Source: Herbidospora cretacea (lineage in GTDB: Bacteria; Actinomycetota; Actinomycetes; Streptosporangiales; Streptosporangiaceae). From it: 64,000 nt of DNA. The stretch covers positions 248,001-312,000 of the forward strand of contig NZ_BBXG01000005.1 in NCBI RefSeq assembly GCF_001570605.1, read 5' to 3'. Both the position numbers and the translations under genes were made by a program. Below, piece by piece: positions 33,571-42,461 of this stretch (positions within the stretch are counted from its first letter, which is position 1; each line of letters starts with the position of its first letter). The notes beneath the pieces are model-generated. The model saw nothing but the letters and a program-made list of their open reading frames with translations, was not told the origin of the DNA and did not search any database.

Positions 33571-34913
33571 ACGGGGGAGGTCCGCTGGTCGTCGTCGGCG
33601 ACACCCTGCTCGACTGCGACCTCGACGGGCGCAGCGACCGGGTCGCGCCCGACTCGGGAGCGCCGGTCGTCGAGGACGCCGCCGAACGGCTGCGGCCGGG
33701 CGGGGCCGGGCTGGCCGCGATGCTGGCGGCGGCCGGGGGCGCCGAGGTCGTGCTGGTCACCCCGATCGGCGACGACCCCGACGGCCACGAGCTGCGCCGC
33801 ATGCTGGCCCGCCGCATGGTCGTCGTCCCGCTGCCCATGCACGGCACGACCGTGCGCAAGACCCGCGTCAGGGCAGGCGGGACCACCCTGGCCCGGCTCG
33901 ACTCCGGCGACGGCGTGGCCGGCCCGCTGACGGAGCGGGCGCTGTCGGTGCTGCGCCAGGCCGGGACCGTTCTCGTGTCCGACTACGGGCGCGGCGCGGC
34001 CGACCTGGTGGTGGACGCGCTGCCGGCCGACCGGCCGGTGGTGTGGGACCCGCACCGGAACGGCCCGCTGCCGCCGAGGTGCACGATGACGACCCCGAAC
34101 CTGGCCGAGGCGGTCGCCCTCACCGGGGCCGACGATCCCGCCGAGGCCGCCCGCCTGCTGCTCGCCAAGCTCGGCGGCGAGGCGGTCGTGGTCACCCTGG
34201 GCGCGCACGGCGCGTACTTCCGCTCCGACCGCCGCGGCTTCCACATCCCGGCGCCCGAGCCCATCCCGGACGGCGACACCTGCGGGGCCGGCGACCGGTT
34301 CGCCGTGTCGGTGGCCCACCGGCTGCTCGGCGGCGACACCTGCGCGGAGGCCGCCCGCGCGGCGACCTCGGCGGCGACGGGCTTCGTCTCGGCCGGAGGC
34401 GCGTCCGGCGTCGGCGCCACCGTCACGGCCGCCGAGCCGGACGCGCTGCGCCGCGCCGACCGGGTGCGCCGGGCGGGCGGCCGGGTGGTCGCCACCGGCG
34501 GCTGCTTCGACCTGCTGCACGCCGGGCACGTCGACCTGCTGCGCCGGGCCAGGCGGCTGGGCGACCTGCTGATCGTCTGCCTCAACTCCGACCTGTCGGT
34601 CCGCCGCCTGAAGGGCGCCGGGCGGCCGGTCTCCCCGCAGGACGACCGGGTCACGGTCCTTTCGGCGCTGGAGGACGTCGACGGGGTCGTCGTCTTCCAC
34701 GAGGACGACCCGGCGCAGGTCATCAGGGCCGTTCGGCCCCACGTGTGGGTCAAGGGCGACGACTACACGGGCCGGGCGCTCCCCGAGTCAGCGGTGCTGG
34801 CCGAGATCGGCGCCGAACTGGTGCTGCTGGAGACCGTGCCCGGCCGCTCGACCACCCGGCTCATCACCGCCGCCCTACGACAGAAGGAGCAGCAATGCTG
34901 GGAAACATCCTGA
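33567..34913 (+). CDS. hldE: Bifunctional heptose 7-phosphate kinase / heptose 1-phosphate adenylyltransferase
   Basis: 448 residues, similar to E. coli HldE (477). The N-terminal PfkB/ribokinase domain (about 1-300) has PDGDTCGAGDRFAVSVAHRLL as anion hole and catalytic Asp. The C-terminal cytidylyltransferase-like domain (about 310-448) has the nucleotide motif ATGGCFDLLHAGHVDLLRRAR and VKGDDYTG. GTG start overlaps the gmhA stop. With gmhA and gmhB it completes the route to ADP-D-glycero-beta-D-manno-heptose. Confidence 0.9.
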   Translation: MNGGGPLVVVGDTLLDCDLDGRSDRVAPDSGAPVVEDAAERLRPGGAGLAAMLAAAGGAEVVLVTPIGDDPDGHELRRMLARRMVVVPLPMHGTTVRKTRVRAGGTTLARLDSGDGVAGPLTERALSVLRQAGTVLVSDYGRGAADLVVDALPADRPVVWDPHRNGPLPPRCTMTTPNLAEAVALTGADDPAEAARLLLAKLGGEAVVVTLGAHGAYFRSDRRGFHIPAPEPIPDGDTCGAGDRFAVSVAHRLLGGDTCAEAARAATSAATGFVSAGGASGVGATVTAAEPDALRRADRVRRAGGRVVATGGCFDLLHAGHVDLLRRARRLGDLLIVCLNSDLSVRRLKGAGRPVSPQDDRVTVLSALEDVDGVVVFHEDDPAQVIRAVRPHVWVKGDDYTGRALPESAVLAEIGAELVLLETVPGRSTTRLITAALRQKEQQCWETS

Positions 34914-35575
34914 TCACCGGAGGCGCGTCCGGCCTCGGCCTGGCCACCGCGCGGGCCGTCGTCAAGGCGGGCGGGCGGCCTCTCGTCATCGACCGCGCCG
35001 CCCCCGAGGACGACCTCGACCACGTCCGGGCCGACCTGGCCGACAGCCGGGCGACCGGCGACGCGGTGCGGACGCTGGCGGAGAGGGCAGGCGGGATCGA
35101 CGGGGTCTTCACCGCCGCCGGCACCGACGCCTGCGGCGCTCTGGGCGACGTGCCGCTCGACGAGTGGGAGCGCGTCGTCAGGGTCAACCTGTTCGGCACC
35201 GCCGCCGTGGTGCGGGCCGCGCTGCCCTCCCTCCTGGAGAGCGGGGGCAGGGTGGTGACCTGCGCGTCCACGCTCGGAATCAAGGCCGTCGGCGACGCCA
35301 CGGCCTACTGCGCGAGCAAGTTCGGCGTCGTCGGCTTCACCCGGGCGCTGGCGGCGGAACTGGCCGGGAAGGTCGGCGTGACGCTGCTGATCCCGGGCGG
35401 CATGAGCACCCACTTCTTCGACGGGCGGCCCGACCAGTACAAGCCGGGGCCGGACGCGCCGCTCAACCGGGCCGAGGACGTCGCCGAGACCGTCGTGTTC
35501 GCGCTCTCGCAGCCCGCCGGGTGTGAGATCAGGGAACTGGTGGTGTGCCATTCCATGGAGACGTCGTGGCCCTAG
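34895..35575 (+). CDS. Short-chain dehydrogenase/reductase in heptose cluster
   Basis: 226 residues; ATG 5 nt after AAGGAG and 19 bp inside hldE. Classical SDR: ITGGASGLGLATARAV, D-rich adenine loop (RADLADSRA), VNLFGTAAVV, catalytic Ser in TCASTLGI and Y-x3-K in AYCASKFG. The fold is classical, not the extended type of HldD (AGME), so it need not be the ADP-heptose 6-epimerase; oxidation, reduction or epimerisation of a sugar intermediate is possible. Confidence 0.85.
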   Translation: MLGNILITGGASGLGLATARAVVKAGGRPLVIDRAAPEDDLDHVRADLADSRATGDAVRTLAERAGGIDGVFTAAGTDACGALGDVPLDEWERVVRVNLFGTAAVVRAALPSLLESGGRVVTCASTLGIKAVGDATAYCASKFGVVGFTRALAAELAGKVGVTLLIPGGMSTHFFDGRPDQYKPGPDAPLNRAEDVAETVVFALSQPAGCEIRELVVCHSMETSWP

Positions 35576-36417
35576 ACCTGCTGGTCCTGCGCGGGCTGGG
35601 GCTTGGCGACCTGCTCACGGGGGTGCCCGCGCTGCGGGCGCTGCGGCGGGCCTTCCCCTCCCACCGGCTGGTGCTGGCGGCGCCGGAGCCGTACCGGGAG
35701 ATCCTGGACGGCGAGGCGGACGCGTGGCTGGACGTCTCCGGGCCCGGCCCGGTGCCGGCCGGGCGGTGCGACGTGGCCGTCAACCTGCACGGCCGGGGGC
35801 CGCGGAGCGTCGCGGCGCTCCGGGCCACCCGCCCGCGCCTGCTGATGAGCCACACGACCGGGCCCGCGTGGGACCCGGGCGCGCACGAGGTCGCCCGGTG
35901 GTGCGCCCTGCTGGAGTGGTACGGCGTCCCGGCCGACCCGGCGGACCTGCGGCTGGGGTCCGGCGACCGGACCGGGCCCGTCGTCGTCCACCCGGGCGCG
36001 GCCTCCGGAGCCCGGCGCTGGCCGCCCGAGCGGTTCGCCGAGGTGGCCGCCGAGCTGGACGCCGTCGTCACCGCGGGTCCCGGCGAGCGGGACCTGGCCC
36101 GGCGGGTGGCGGGCGGCCGGTCGGTGCTGCTGCCGTCGCTGCGGGAACTGGCCGACCTGGTCAGAGACGCGCGGCTGCTGATCTGCGGCGACACCGGGGT
36201 GGCCCACCTCGCCGCCGCCTTCGGCACCCCGTCGGTGGTGCTGTTCGGCCCCACTCCCCCGGCCCTGTGGGGCCCGCCGCCGGGACCCCACCAGGTCATC
36301 TGGCACGGCACGACCGGCGACCCCCACGGCGCCGCCCCCGATCCCGGACTTCTGAAGATCACCGTCACCGAGGTGCTGGGCGCGGCCCGGCGCCACCTGG
36401 AGGTGGAAGCGGCATGA
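35566..36417 (+). CDS. GT9-family (heptosyltransferase-like) glycosyltransferase
   Basis: 283 residues from GTG 35566 (GGAG 6 nt upstream). The N-terminal LVLRGLGLGDLLTGVPALRALRRAFPSHRLVLAAPE and C-terminal ICGDTGVAHLAAAFGTPSVVLFGPTPP are signatures of ADP-heptose:LPS heptosyltransferases (GT9). It would transfer heptose from ADP-heptose. There is no outer membrane or lipid A here, so the acceptor must differ. Confidence 0.85.
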   Translation: MALDLLVLRGLGLGDLLTGVPALRALRRAFPSHRLVLAAPEPYREILDGEADAWLDVSGPGPVPAGRCDVAVNLHGRGPRSVAALRATRPRLLMSHTTGPAWDPGAHEVARWCALLEWYGVPADPADLRLGSGDRTGPVVVHPGAASGARRWPPERFAEVAAELDAVVTAGPGERDLARRVAGGRSVLLPSLRELADLVRDARLLICGDTGVAHLAAAFGTPSVVLFGPTPPALWGPPPGPHQVIWHGTTGDPHGAAPDPGLLKITVTEVLGAARRHLEVEAA

Positions 36418-37346
36418 GGACCGTCGTCACCGGCGGGGCCGGGTTCCTCGGCTCCTACCTGTGCGAACGGCTGGTCGAGCGGGGCGACGAGGTGATCTGC
36501 CTCGACAACCTGCTCACCGGCTCGCCCGGCAACGTGGCCCATCTCCTGGAGCGGCCCGGCTTCCGGCTCGTCGACTGCGACGTCACCGGCTTCCTGCACG
36601 TCGCCGGCCCGGTGGACCTGGTGCTCCACCTGGCCTCGGCGGCGTCCCCGGCCGACTACCTCGCCTACCCGATCGAGACCCTCAAGGTCGGCAGCATCGG
36701 CACCCTCCACGCGCTGGGCCTGGCCAGGGAGAAGGACGCCCGTTTCGTCCTGGCCTCCACGAGCGAGGTCTACGGCGACCCCCTCGAACACCCCCAGCAC
36801 GAGGACTACTGGGGCAACGTCAACCCCGTCGGCCCGCGCAGCGTGTACGACGAGGCCAAGCGCTTCGCCGAGTCGCTCACGACGGCCTACGGCGTCGACA
36901 CGGCCATCGTCCGGATCTTCAACACCTACGGGCCCCGGATGCGCCCGCACGACGGCCGCGCCATCCCGACCTTCATCCGGCAGGCCCTCGACGGGGACCC
37001 GATCACGGTGACCGGCGACGGCACCCAGACCCGGTCGATCTGCTACGTCGACGACACGGTCACCGGGATCCTCGCCCTCGCCGACAGCGACTTCGCCGGG
37101 CCGGTGAACATCGGCAACCCGGCCGAGCTGACCATGACCGACCTGGCCCGGCTGGTGCGCGAGCTGACCGGGTCGGCCTCGCCCGTCACGTACATCGGCC
37201 GGCCGGTCGACGACCCGCACCGGCGCTGCCCGGACACCTCGCTGGCCGCCGAGCGGCTGGGGTGGCGGCCGGAGGTCCCGGCCACGGCCGGGCTGCGCCG
37301 CACGATCCGCTGGTTCGCGGAGGAACGGGAGCCTCTGGCGGGATGA
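36414..37346 (+). CDS. NAD-dependent epimerase/dehydratase (UDP-glucuronate decarboxylase-like)
   Basis: 310 residues. Extended SDR: VTGGAGFLGSYLCERL, LDNLLTGSPGNV, HLASAASPADYLAYPIETLKVGSIGTLHAL, STSEVYGDPLEHPQ and the catalytic YDEAKRFAESL. The combination of LASAASP and YDEAKR closely matches UDP-glucuronic acid decarboxylase (UXS, giving UDP-xylose). ADP-heptose 6-epimerase is less likely. ATGA overlap upstream and downstream. Confidence 0.83.
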   Translation: MRTVVTGGAGFLGSYLCERLVERGDEVICLDNLLTGSPGNVAHLLERPGFRLVDCDVTGFLHVAGPVDLVLHLASAASPADYLAYPIETLKVGSIGTLHALGLAREKDARFVLASTSEVYGDPLEHPQHEDYWGNVNPVGPRSVYDEAKRFAESLTTAYGVDTAIVRIFNTYGPRMRPHDGRAIPTFIRQALDGDPITVTGDGTQTRSICYVDDTVTGILALADSDFAGPVNIGNPAELTMTDLARLVRELTGSASPVTYIGRPVDDPHRRCPDTSLAAERLGWRPEVPATAGLRRTIRWFAEEREPLAG

Positions 37347-38326
37347 ACGGACACGTGCTGCTCGCCCGGCTCGACAGCGTCGGGGACGTGCTGCTGACCG
37401 GCCCGGCGATCAGGGCCGTGGCGGCGGGCGCCCGGCGGGTGACGTTGCTGGCGGGTCCGCGGGGGCGGGCCGCCGGTGACCTCCTGCCCGGCGTCGACCG
37501 GGTGCTGGAGTGGCCGGCGCCGTGGATCGAGCCGGAGCCCGCGCCCGTCGATCCTGAGCACGTCCGGCTGCTGATCAAGATGGTCGACGACGTCGACCGG
37601 GCGCTGATCTTCACCTCGTTCCACCAGTCGCCGCTGCCGCTGGCGCTGGTGCTGCGGCTGGCCGGGGTGCCGTGGATCGGGGCGATCAGCGACGACTACC
37701 CGGGGTCGCTGCTCGACCTGCGCCACCGCGTGCCCGACGACATCCCGGAGGCCGAGCGGGCGCTCAGCCTGGCGACGGCGGCCGGATATCCGTCGGCGGG
37801 CCGCCGGCTGGCGGTGCGCCGGCCGCTCCCGGATCCGGGCCTGCCGGGCGGCTACCTGGTCGTGCACCCGGGCACGTCGGTCCCCGCGCGGGCCTGGCCG
37901 CCGGACCGGTGCGCCGCCCTGGTCGACCTGCTCGCCGGGCACGGCCACCACGTGGTGGTCACCGGCACTCCGGGCGAACGCGACCTGACCGCCCGGGTGG
38001 CCGGGCGGCACGGCACCGACCTGGGCGGGCGCACGGACCTGGCCCAGCTGGCCGGGGTGCTCGCCGGGGCCCGGGCCATCGTCGCCGGCAACACCGGCCC
38101 GGCCCACCTGGCCGCCGCCGTCGGCACGCCCGTGGTGTCGCTGTTCGCGCCGACCGTGCCGGCCGTCCGCTGGGCCCCCTACGGGGTGCGCCACCGGCTG
38201 CTCGGCGACCAGGCGGCGGCCTGCGCCGGGACCCGGGCCACGGTCTGCCCGGTGGAGGGCCACCCGTGCCTCGCGTCGGTCACCCCGGCGCGCGTCCACG
38301 AGGCGATTCTGGAGGTCATGCGATGA
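37343..38326 (+). CDS. GT9-family (heptosyltransferase-like) glycosyltransferase, second copy
   Basis: 327 residues. VLLARLDSVGDVLLTGPAIRAVAAGARRVTLLAGPRG at the N-terminus and IVAGNTGPAHLAAAVGTPVVSLFAPTVPAVRWAPYG at the C-terminus are GT9 signatures. The late Cys-containing segment (CAGTRATVCPVEGHPCL) resembles that of waaF/rfaF-type enzymes. Together with the first GT9 it suggests at least two heptose additions. Confidence 0.87.
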   Translation: MNGHVLLARLDSVGDVLLTGPAIRAVAAGARRVTLLAGPRGRAAGDLLPGVDRVLEWPAPWIEPEPAPVDPEHVRLLIKMVDDVDRALIFTSFHQSPLPLALVLRLAGVPWIGAISDDYPGSLLDLRHRVPDDIPEAERALSLATAAGYPSAGRRLAVRRPLPDPGLPGGYLVVHPGTSVPARAWPPDRCAALVDLLAGHGHHVVVTGTPGERDLTARVAGRHGTDLGGRTDLAQLAGVLAGARAIVAGNTGPAHLAAAVGTPVVSLFAPTVPAVRWAPYGVRHRLLGDQAAACAGTRATVCPVEGHPCLASVTPARVHEAILEVMR

Positions 38327-39228
38327 GGATCCTGGTCTGGCACGTGCACGGCTCGTGGATGACGGCGTTCGTGCACGGCGCCCACGACTACCTGGTGCCG
38401 GTCGTCCCGGACCGCGGCCCCGACGGCCGGGGCCGGGCCCGCACCTACGACTGGCCGCGCAACGCCCGCGAGGTCACCCCAGCCCAACTGCGGGCGGAGC
38501 ACGTCGACGTCGCCGTCCTGCAACGTCCCCACGAGAGGGACCTGCTCAGGGCGTGGCTGGGCCGCGAGGTCCCGGTCGTGTACGTCGAGCACAACACCCC
38601 GCCCGACGTGCGCGCCCGCCATCCGATGGCCGGGGCGGGCCTGCCGCTGGTGCACGTCACGCACTTCAACGACCTCTTCTGGGACAACGACGGGGCCGCC
38701 ACCACGGTGATCGAACACGGCATCCCGGACCCCGGCCACCGCTACACCGGCGAACTGCCCCGGGCCGCCGCCGTGATCAACGAGCCGGTCCGCCGCACCC
38801 GGGTCGCCGGCACCGACCTGCTGCCCGTCTTCGCGCCCGTGGACGTCTTCGGCATCGCCACCGAGACCCTGGAGAACGGCCAGGGCGACCTCCCGCACGA
38901 CCGCATGCTGACCGAGCTGTCGCGGCGGCGGGTCTACGTCCACCCGTACCGGTGGACCTCGCTCGGCCTGTCGCTGCTGGAGGCCATGACGCTCGGGATG
39001 CCCGTGGTGGCGGTGGCCGCGACCGAGGCGATCGAGGCGGTGCCGCCGGAGGCGGGCGTGCTGTCGACCGACCCCGCCCGGCTCGCCGAGGCGGCGCGCG
39101 ACTTCGCCGAGGATCCCGAACTGGCCCGTCAGGCGGGGAAGGCGGCCCGCGCGGCGGCGCTCGACCGCTATGGACTCGACCGGTTCCTGGCCGACTGGGA
39201 CCGGCTGCTCAGGGAGGTGGTTCGATGA
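38323..39228 (+). CDS. Glycosyltransferase (GT4-like)
   Basis: 301 residues. The opening RILVWHVHGSWMTAFVHGAHDYLVP and later YVEHNTPPDVRARHP, HPYRWTSLGLSLLEAMTLGMPVVAVAATEAIEAVP fit a GT-B retaining enzyme; E and G of the nucleotide-site motif (SLGLSLLEAMTLGMPVV) are present. ATGA overlaps on both sides. Confidence 0.85.
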   Translation: MRILVWHVHGSWMTAFVHGAHDYLVPVVPDRGPDGRGRARTYDWPRNAREVTPAQLRAEHVDVAVLQRPHERDLLRAWLGREVPVVYVEHNTPPDVRARHPMAGAGLPLVHVTHFNDLFWDNDGAATTVIEHGIPDPGHRYTGELPRAAAVINEPVRRTRVAGTDLLPVFAPVDVFGIATETLENGQGDLPHDRMLTELSRRRVYVHPYRWTSLGLSLLEAMTLGMPVVAVAATEAIEAVPPEAGVLSTDPARLAEAARDFAEDPELARQAGKAARAAALDRYGLDRFLADWDRLLREVVR

Positions 39229-40424
39229 GGGTCGCGATGGTCTCCGAGCACGCCAGCCCGCTCGCCGGGCTGGGCACGCCCGACGCGGGCGGCCAGAACG
39301 TCCACGTGGCGGCGCTGGCGGCCGCGATCGCGGCGCTCGGCCACGAGGTCACCGTCTACACCCGCCGGGACGACCCGCACACCCCGGAGCGGGTGCCGTT
39401 CGCGCCCGGGGTGACGGTCGCGCACGTGCCGGCCGGGCCGCCCGAGCCGATCCCGAAGGACGACATCGTGGGGTACGTGCCCGACTTCGCCCGCTGGCTG
39501 CGCGAGCAGTGGACCTTCGACCGCCCCGACGTGGCCCACAGCCACTTCTGGATGAGCGGCCTGGCCACCCTCGACGCCGCCCGGCGGCTGGGCGTGCCGG
39601 TCGCGCACACCTTCCACGCGCTCGGCACGGTCAAGCGCCGCCACCAGGGCATCGAGGACACCAGCCCGGCCACCCGGATCCCGGCGGAGCGGACCATCGG
39701 CCGGACCGCCGACGTGATCGTCTCCACCTGCCCCGACGAGGTGGAGGAACTGGTGAGGATGGGCGTCCCGCGCCAGCAGGCCCGGGTCGTGCCGTGCGGG
39801 GTCGACCTGGACCTGTTCCGTCCCGGTGCGTCCGGAGCGCCGCAGCGCCCGCGCCTGCTGTCGATCGGGCGGCTCGTGCCGCGCAAGGGCGTGCAGACCG
39901 TCGTCCAGGCGCTGCCGTACCTGCCGGAGGTGGAACTGGTCGTCGGCGGGGGCCTGCCGATCGGCGACCTCGACCGAGACGAGGAGGTGAACCGGCTCCG
40001 GGCGGAGGCCGACCGGCTGGGCGTGTCCGCGCAGGTCCGCTTCGTCGGCCAGGTGGCCAGGCAGGACGTGCCGGGCCTGATGCGCTCGGCCACCGCCGTC
40101 GTCTGCGTCCCCTGGTACGAGCCCTTCGGCATGGTCGTGCTGGAGGCGATGGCGTGCGGGGTGCCGGTGATCGCCTCGGCCGTGGGCGGGCAGCAGGACA
40201 CCGTCGTCCACGAGGAGACGGGCCTGCTGGTCCCCGCGCACAGCCCGCGCGAGGTCGCCCGCGCGACCCGGCGGCTGCTGGCCGACCCCGCCGCCCGCGA
40301 CGCCTACGGCACGGCGGGCGCCCACCGGGCGAGCAGCCGCTACAGCTGGGACCGGGTGGCCGCCGAGACCGTCAGCGCCTACGGCCAGGCGATGCTCCAC
40401 CTGCGGCGCATCGCCGCCTCATGA
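39225..40424 (+). CDS. GT4-family glycosyltransferase
   Basis: 399 residues. A classic GT4: MVSEHASPLAGLGTPDAGGQNVHVAALAAAIAALGHEVTVYTRRD, donor-site GRLVPRKGVQTVVQAL and EPFGMVVLEAMACGVPVIASAVGGQQDTV. The opening resembles MshA and sucrose/mannosylfructose phosphate synthases. Last gene of the heptose cluster; its stop overlaps the convergent sensor gene by 6 bp. Confidence 0.9.
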   Translation: MRVAMVSEHASPLAGLGTPDAGGQNVHVAALAAAIAALGHEVTVYTRRDDPHTPERVPFAPGVTVAHVPAGPPEPIPKDDIVGYVPDFARWLREQWTFDRPDVAHSHFWMSGLATLDAARRLGVPVAHTFHALGTVKRRHQGIEDTSPATRIPAERTIGRTADVIVSTCPDEVEELVRMGVPRQQARVVPCGVDLDLFRPGASGAPQRPRLLSIGRLVPRKGVQTVVQALPYLPEVELVVGGGLPIGDLDRDEEVNRLRAEADRLGVSAQVRFVGQVARQDVPGLMRSATAVVCVPWYEPFGMVVLEAMACGVPVIASAVGGQQDTVVHEETGLLVPAHSPREVARATRRLLADPAARDAYGTAGAHRASSRYSWDRVAAETVSAYGQAMLHLRRIAAS

Positions 40425-41477
40425 CAGGTCGAGCCGGAGCGCCAGCTGGTCGCACAGCTCCCTGAGCAGCCCGGCCTCGGCCAGGGAGAACGGACGGCGG
40501 GCCACGCTCCGGGCGACCGTGACCGTGCCCAGCGGGCGGCCCGCGGCGAGCGGCGCGCAGACGAGGGACCCGGCGCCCAGCCGGGCGGCCACCTGCACGC
40601 CGTCGCGGTCCTCGCCCAGCGCGCCGAGGTCGTCGAGCGGGCTCTCCGTGAGCAGGCGCCCGCTTTCGAGGACCCGCCGCTGGAGTGCGGCCGGGTGACC
40701 GTCCTCGCCCGGCACCACCCGCCGCCAGGCGCCCGTCTCGTCGACCAGGTCGACGAACACCCAGTCGCCCATGCCGTCCCGCAGGGCCGTCGCCGCCCGA
40801 TCGAGGGAGAACCCGGGCGAGAGCAGCAGCCGCGCGAACGAGGCCAGCAGGTCCTCACGCTCCGGCTCGACCTCGGGCGACGCCGGCACCGGTTCCGCCT
40901 CGGGCATGCTGGAGCTCCCGATCAGCACGTGGGGCGCCTCGCCCGGCAGTTCGAGAGGGGTCAGCGCCAGCGTGAGGTCGACCGGGGCCAGGCGGCGGCG
41001 CAGCAGCCGGACCCGGACCGTCCTGGCCTCGCCCTCCCGGGTCACCGCCGCCAGCGCCGACCGCAGCGCGGCCCGGAAGCGCAGGTCGGTGAAGACGGGG
41101 AAGGGCCGTCCGGTGGCATACGACTGCGACACGTCCAGCAGCGTCAGCGCGGCGGTGTTGGCCCGCCTGATCACGCCGTCGTCACCCGTCACGATCAGGG
41201 CGGGGAACGGCGACCCGGCGAACGACGCGCGCAGCAGCAGGCGTTCCCGCTCAGCCGGGCTCTTCTCCGTGGCCACCTCGTCGGCCCAGGAGACGAGCTC
41301 CTCGTGGCGGACCTTGAGCTCCTCGGCGGCCACGTCGAGCTCCAGCAGGACGGCCTCGATCCACTCGTCCCGGCCCAGTTCGGGGGTCACCGTCGTCCGC
41401 GCCGCACGCAGATACGCCAGCCGCTTCTGGAACTCGTTGAACTCGCTCTCGAACGCGTCGATCGTCGAGCCGGCCAT
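40419..41477 (-). CDS. PAS and GAF domain sensor protein
   Basis: 352 residues; ATG after GGGGGAGG. A predicted helical segment (about 1-65) leads to a PAS domain (ASFAGSPFPALIVTGDDGVIRRANTAALTLLDVS, about 83-200) and a GAF domain (LLASFARLLLSPGFSLDRAATALRDGMGDWVFVDLVDE onward). No kinase, HTH or ANTAR output domain is present, so it probably works with a partner; the divergent GAF-ANTAR protein is the natural candidate. Confidence 0.82.
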   Translation of the reverse strand: MAGSTIDAFESEFNEFQKRLAYLRAARTTVTPELGRDEWIEAVLLELDVAAEELKVRHEELVSWADEVATEKSPAERERLLLRASFAGSPFPALIVTGDDGVIRRANTAALTLLDVSQSYATGRPFPVFTDLRFRAALRSALAAVTREGEARTVRVRLLRRRLAPVDLTLALTPLELPGEAPHVLIGSSSMPEAEPVPASPEVEPEREDLLASFARLLLSPGFSLDRAATALRDGMGDWVFVDLVDETGAWRRVVPGEDGHPAALQRRVLESGRLLTESPLDDLGALGEDRDGVQVAARLGAGSLVCAPLAAGRPLGTVTVARSVARRPFSLAEAGLLRELCDQLALRLDLS

Positions 41478-41570
41478 GTCGCCTCCCCCTGTCCTCACCG
41501 GAACGCACGTCGCGTGACTTCCTGCCCTGGGGGTAGGCCCGCAGTCACGGCCATGCCAAATGGAGGCACG

Positions 41571-42236
41571 ATGCGATCATTCCTTTCCCGTCCCGCCGAC
41601 GACGTGCTGAGCGCGCTGGCCGACGAGATCGCCGTCATGGCGGGTGGGTGCGGCACGACGATGGCGCTGTGGCCCGTCTCCGCCGCCGAGCCGACGCTGA
41701 TCGCCTCGCACCCGGAACTCGGGGAACTGGTCGAACTGGAACACGTCCTCGACGACGGCCCGAGCCTGAGCGCCCTGCGCGGCGAGGAGGCCGTGACCGT
41801 CACCGACCTCGCCCGCGACCGCCGCTGGCCCACCCTCGGCCGGGCGGCGCTGACGCGGGGCCTGCGCGGCTGCGTCGCCGCGGCCGGCCACGCGCCCGGA
41901 GTGGCGGTCGTGGCCACCGTCTACGGCCTGCGCCCCGGCGAACCCGGCAGGGCGGCCGGTCCGGGCGTCGCCGCGATGGCCCGGCAGGCCGCCTGGTTGG
42001 CGACCTTCGCCGACGCTCAGGAGCGCCACCAGCGGGAGGTCCGCCAGCTCCGCCTCACCATGGCCGGCCGCGAGGCCATCGAACAGGCCAAAGGCATGAT
42101 CATGCAGGCCCTGGGGGTCGACGCCGAGACGGCGTTCGCCGAACTGCGCCGCACCTCCCAGAACGCCCACATGAAGCTGAGGGACGTCGCCGAGCAGCTC
42201 GTGGACGGGGCCGCGGACCAGCACGACCGGGAGTGA
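41571..42236 (+). CDS. GAF-ANTAR RNA-binding regulator
   Basis: 221 residues; ATG 41571 after TGGAGG (ATG 41553 is also in frame). The GAF domain occupies about 8-140; the C-terminal ANTAR helices (REAIEQAKGMIMQALGVDAETAFAELRRTSQNAHMKLRDVAEQLV, about 165-212) bind tandem stem-loops in nascent RNA and antitermininate. Divergent from the PAS/GAF sensor; no obvious ANTAR target hairpin pair was found nearby. Confidence 0.88.
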   Translation: MRSFLSRPADDVLSALADEIAVMAGGCGTTMALWPVSAAEPTLIASHPELGELVELEHVLDDGPSLSALRGEEAVTVTDLARDRRWPTLGRAALTRGLRGCVAAAGHAPGVAVVATVYGLRPGEPGRAAGPGVAAMARQAAWLATFADAQERHQREVRQLRLTMAGREAIEQAKGMIMQALGVDAETAFAELRRTSQNAHMKLRDVAEQLVDGAADQHDRE

Positions 42237-42461
42237 CACGCTGACAGCGGGCTGACTTGATCGCCGGGCAGGCGGACGCCGTCGAACGCGGCACCCGTCA
42301 CCGGGCGATCCGGGCGCGGCCGGTCGGCGCCCGCCACGAGCCGCGCCGGAGACGGCGGGCGGGGCCGGCCACGCGAAGCCGTAACGGAAGCAGAAAAGAC
42401 CCGCGGCCAAAGGATCGGTGACGGTTCGTTAGGCGATCTGCGTCGGGGGCACGGGTCGAGA

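Noticed and set aside
34895-35575. Assignment as ADP-heptose 6-epimerase (HldD)
   Set aside because: It is a 226-residue classical SDR with AYCASK, not the ~310-residue extended SDR of HldD.
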